Of a DNA stretch of 64,000 bases, positions 62,632-64,000 are shown in pieces (position 1 is the first letter of the stretch; every line of letters starts with the position of its first letter). The stretch covers positions 62,001 to 126,000 of the forward strand of contig CAURGH010000002.1 in the NCBI GenBank assembly GCA_963524305.1, in the 5' to 3' direction. The translations under genes were made by a program, and so were the position numbers. The DNA is from JABCPH02 sp963524305. GTDB lineage: Bacteria > Fusobacteriota > Fusobacteriia > Fusobacteriales > Leptotrichiaceae. The notes beneath the pieces are model-generated. The model worked only from the letters and a program-made list of their open reading frames with translations, was not told the origin of the DNA and searched no databases.

Positions 62632-63531
62632 ATGAAAAAATTAAATGAAAAATCAGAGATGAAAAAGCATGAAAAGCCATCAGGATTTAATGTGATTATA
62701 AGAGAAATAAAAAAAGATAAGTTGGCTTTGATTTCAGTATATGTGTTAGCGATATTATTTTTAGTGATTTTTATTGGAGCAGCACTTACTAATCAAGAAG
62801 AAGTCATGAAAATAAGTTTATTGGATAAATATTCAAAACCAATGGAAGGATTTTGGCTAGGATCAGATTCAGGTGGAAGAGATATTTTAGGACAATTAGT
62901 AATTGGAGCTAGAAATTCGATAATTATTGGGTTTACGATTACTTTGATAACTTCTGGAATTGGGATTGTTATAGGATTAGTTTCAGGATATTATGGTGGT
63001 CAAGTTGACAATGTAATAATGAGAATAATTGATTTTATAACTATTTTACCTACTTTGATGCTAATAATTGTATTTATAACAATTGTTCCAAAATATAGTA
63101 TTTTCTCATTTATTATAATAATGAGCTGTTTCTATTGGACAGGAATTGCAAGACTTATTAGAAGTAAAGCATTAACTGAAAGCAGAAAAGATTATGTAAA
63201 TGCTTCAAAAACAATGGGTACAAGTGATTTCAAAATAATTTTTAGAGAAATTTTGCCAAATTTGAGTTCATTAATAATTGTAAATTTAACGTTAGAATTT
63301 GCGGGAAATATTGGGATTGAAACAGGATTGAGCTTTTTGGGATTTGGTTTACCGCCAACTACACCGAGTTTGGGGACATTAGTTGGTTATGCGACAGATC
63401 CAGAAGTTTTATCTACTAAGTTATGGATATGGGTTCCAGCTTCAATTTTAATATTAGTAATGATGTTGTGTATAAACTATATAGGACAAGCTTTGAAGAG
63501 AGCAGCAGATGCACGACAAAGATTAGGATAG
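62632..63531 (+). CDS. oppC: Oligopeptide ABC transporter permease OppC
   Basis: The partner permease, 299 residues, with about six helices. The N-terminal charged tail is followed by KDKLALISVYVLAILFL, then the OppC hallmark FWLGSDSGGRDILGQL with core GSDSGGRDI, and the EAA loop NASKTMGTSDFKIIFREILPN, core ASKTMGTSD. The frame continues back to GTG 62623, but AGGTGG at 62621-62626 suits ATG 62632. Confidence 0.92.
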   Translation: MKKLNEKSEMKKHEKPSGFNVIIREIKKDKLALISVYVLAILFLVIFIGAALTNQEEVMKISLLDKYSKPMEGFWLGSDSGGRDILGQLVIGARNSIIIGFTITLITSGIGIVIGLVSGYYGGQVDNVIMRIIDFITILPTLMLIIVFITIVPKYSIFSFIIIMSCFYWTGIARLIRSKALTESRKDYVNASKTMGTSDFKIIFREILPNLSSLIIVNLTLEFAGNIGIETGLSFLGFGLPPTTPSLGTLVGYATDPEVLSTKLWIWVPASILILVMMLCINYIGQALKRAADARQRLG

Positions 63532-63556
63532 TTTGTAGCGAAAGGAATGGAATAAA

Positions 63557-64000
63557 ATGAAAAATGTAAAATATTTGGGATTGCTAATGATTTTTTTAGT
63601 AATTTTATCAGCTTGTAGTCCTGGAAAGAAAAGAAGTGAACGTATTGGAGAAAAAGTTGAAAAAGTAAATTTTTCACTGGAAACAAAAAATAACGCTCCT
63701 GCAGTTGACGGATCCCCTTTAAGAGTCGCAATGGTAAAAGATGCTCCTTTAGTTGGAATCTTTGAAGAAACATTGTCAACAGATGGATATGATAGTGAAG
63801 TTAACAATACATTTATGAGTAATTCAATATTCGATGTAGATGAAAATTTTGAAGTAATCAATACAGGACTGGCAACGATGGATGTAGATGCAAACGCCAA
63901 AAAGGTAACAATTAAAATAAAAGATGGTGTAAAATGGAGTGACGGTCAACCGTTAGTGGCTGAAGATATCATTTATCCTTATGAAGTTGTAGGAAGTAAA
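63557..64000 (+). CDS. oppA: Oligopeptide-binding lipoprotein OppA (cut by window end)
   Basis: The first 148 codons of the substrate-binding protein, still open at the window edge. MKNVKYLGLLMIFLVILSAC has the lipobox LSAC with the lipidated cysteine at 20. The mature part shows the solute-binding family 5 features IKIKDGVKWSDGQPLVAEDI, core VKWSDGQP. AAAGGA precedes the ATG by ten bases. It captures peptides in the periplasm for OppBCDF. Being last is unusual; in many operons oppA comes first. Confidence 0.9.
   Translation, partial: MKNVKYLGLLMIFLVILSACSPGKKRSERIGEKVEKVNFSLETKNNAPAVDGSPLRVAMVKDAPLVGIFEETLSTDGYDSEVNNTFMSNSIFDVDENFEVINTGLATMDVDANAKKVTIKIKDGVKWSDGQPLVAEDIIYPYEVVGSK

Overview
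The window is low-GC, densely coded DNA of a diderm anaerobe. Gene content points to the Fusobacteria, most likely Leptotrichia or a close relative. This is inferred from gene content and AT-rich codon use; no 16S gene is present. The mixture is typical of that group: Gram-negative envelope genes (Kdo transferase, LpxL-like acyltransferase, a giant autotransporter) beside RNase Y/YmdB, a V-type Na+ ATPase and a fructose PTS. I see no rRNA, tRNA, insertion sequence, prophage or CRISPR array. Nearly everything reads left to right. The exceptions are a two-component system (36.4-38.8 kb) and an HtrA protease (41.5-42.7 kb).

Layout. 0.3-8.3 kb: typA, rpmF, an exported protein of unknown function, mltG, tilS, ftsH. 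8.4-13.1 kb: periplasmic ankyrin protein, PTS enzyme I, DJ-1/PfpI protein, and a dcw remnant (rsmH plus an ftsL-like gene). 13.2-21.9 kb: a nine-gene V-ATPase operon whose c-ring subunit keeps all the Na+ ligands. 22.0-28.8 kb: rpsO, acyltransferase, small exported protein, rny, GNAT, ymdB, prmA, cmk, HU. 28.9-36.1 kb: waaA, trmB, then a tightly spaced trio of DUF2339-like giant membrane protein, DUF3999-like exported protein and a HipA-like kinase. 36.4-38.8 kb (minus): OmpR-type regulator and sensor kinase. 39.0-41.4 kb: a 39-residue lipoprotein, then a DXS-like TPP enzyme and a thiamine-binding protein behind a MerR-type promoter. 41.5-42.7 kb: HtrA. 42.8-47.0 kb: fructose regulon (DeoR regulator, FruK, FruA, SemiSWEET). 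47.2-47.9 kb: class B acid phosphatase. 48.0-59.4 kb: a 3,691-residue autotransporter with a structured leader. 59.5-64.0 kb: oligopeptide ABC transporter oppDFBCA, with oppA cut by the window edge.

Working together. The V-ATPase, PTS, peptide importer and SemiSWEET fit a fermentative oral or mucosal anaerobe that manages sodium gradients and takes up sugars and peptides. MltG, FtsH, HtrA, WaaA and the acyltransferase maintain the envelope through which the adhesin is displayed.

The most promising unexplained unit is 39183-41386. A transketolase-family enzyme looks like DXP synthase but appears to have lost all four residues that grip glyceraldehyde 3-phosphate. It is paired with a thiamine-binding protein and sits behind a promoter with the 19-bp spacer and internal dyad of MerR-family control. 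The DUF2339/DUF3999/HipA-like kinase trio is the second candidate for an undescribed system.

Limits: all motif positions, alignments and promoter calls were made by eye. In DNA this AT-rich, promoter-like boxes arise by chance, so isolated promoter calls are weaker than those beside a clear gene start or terminator.
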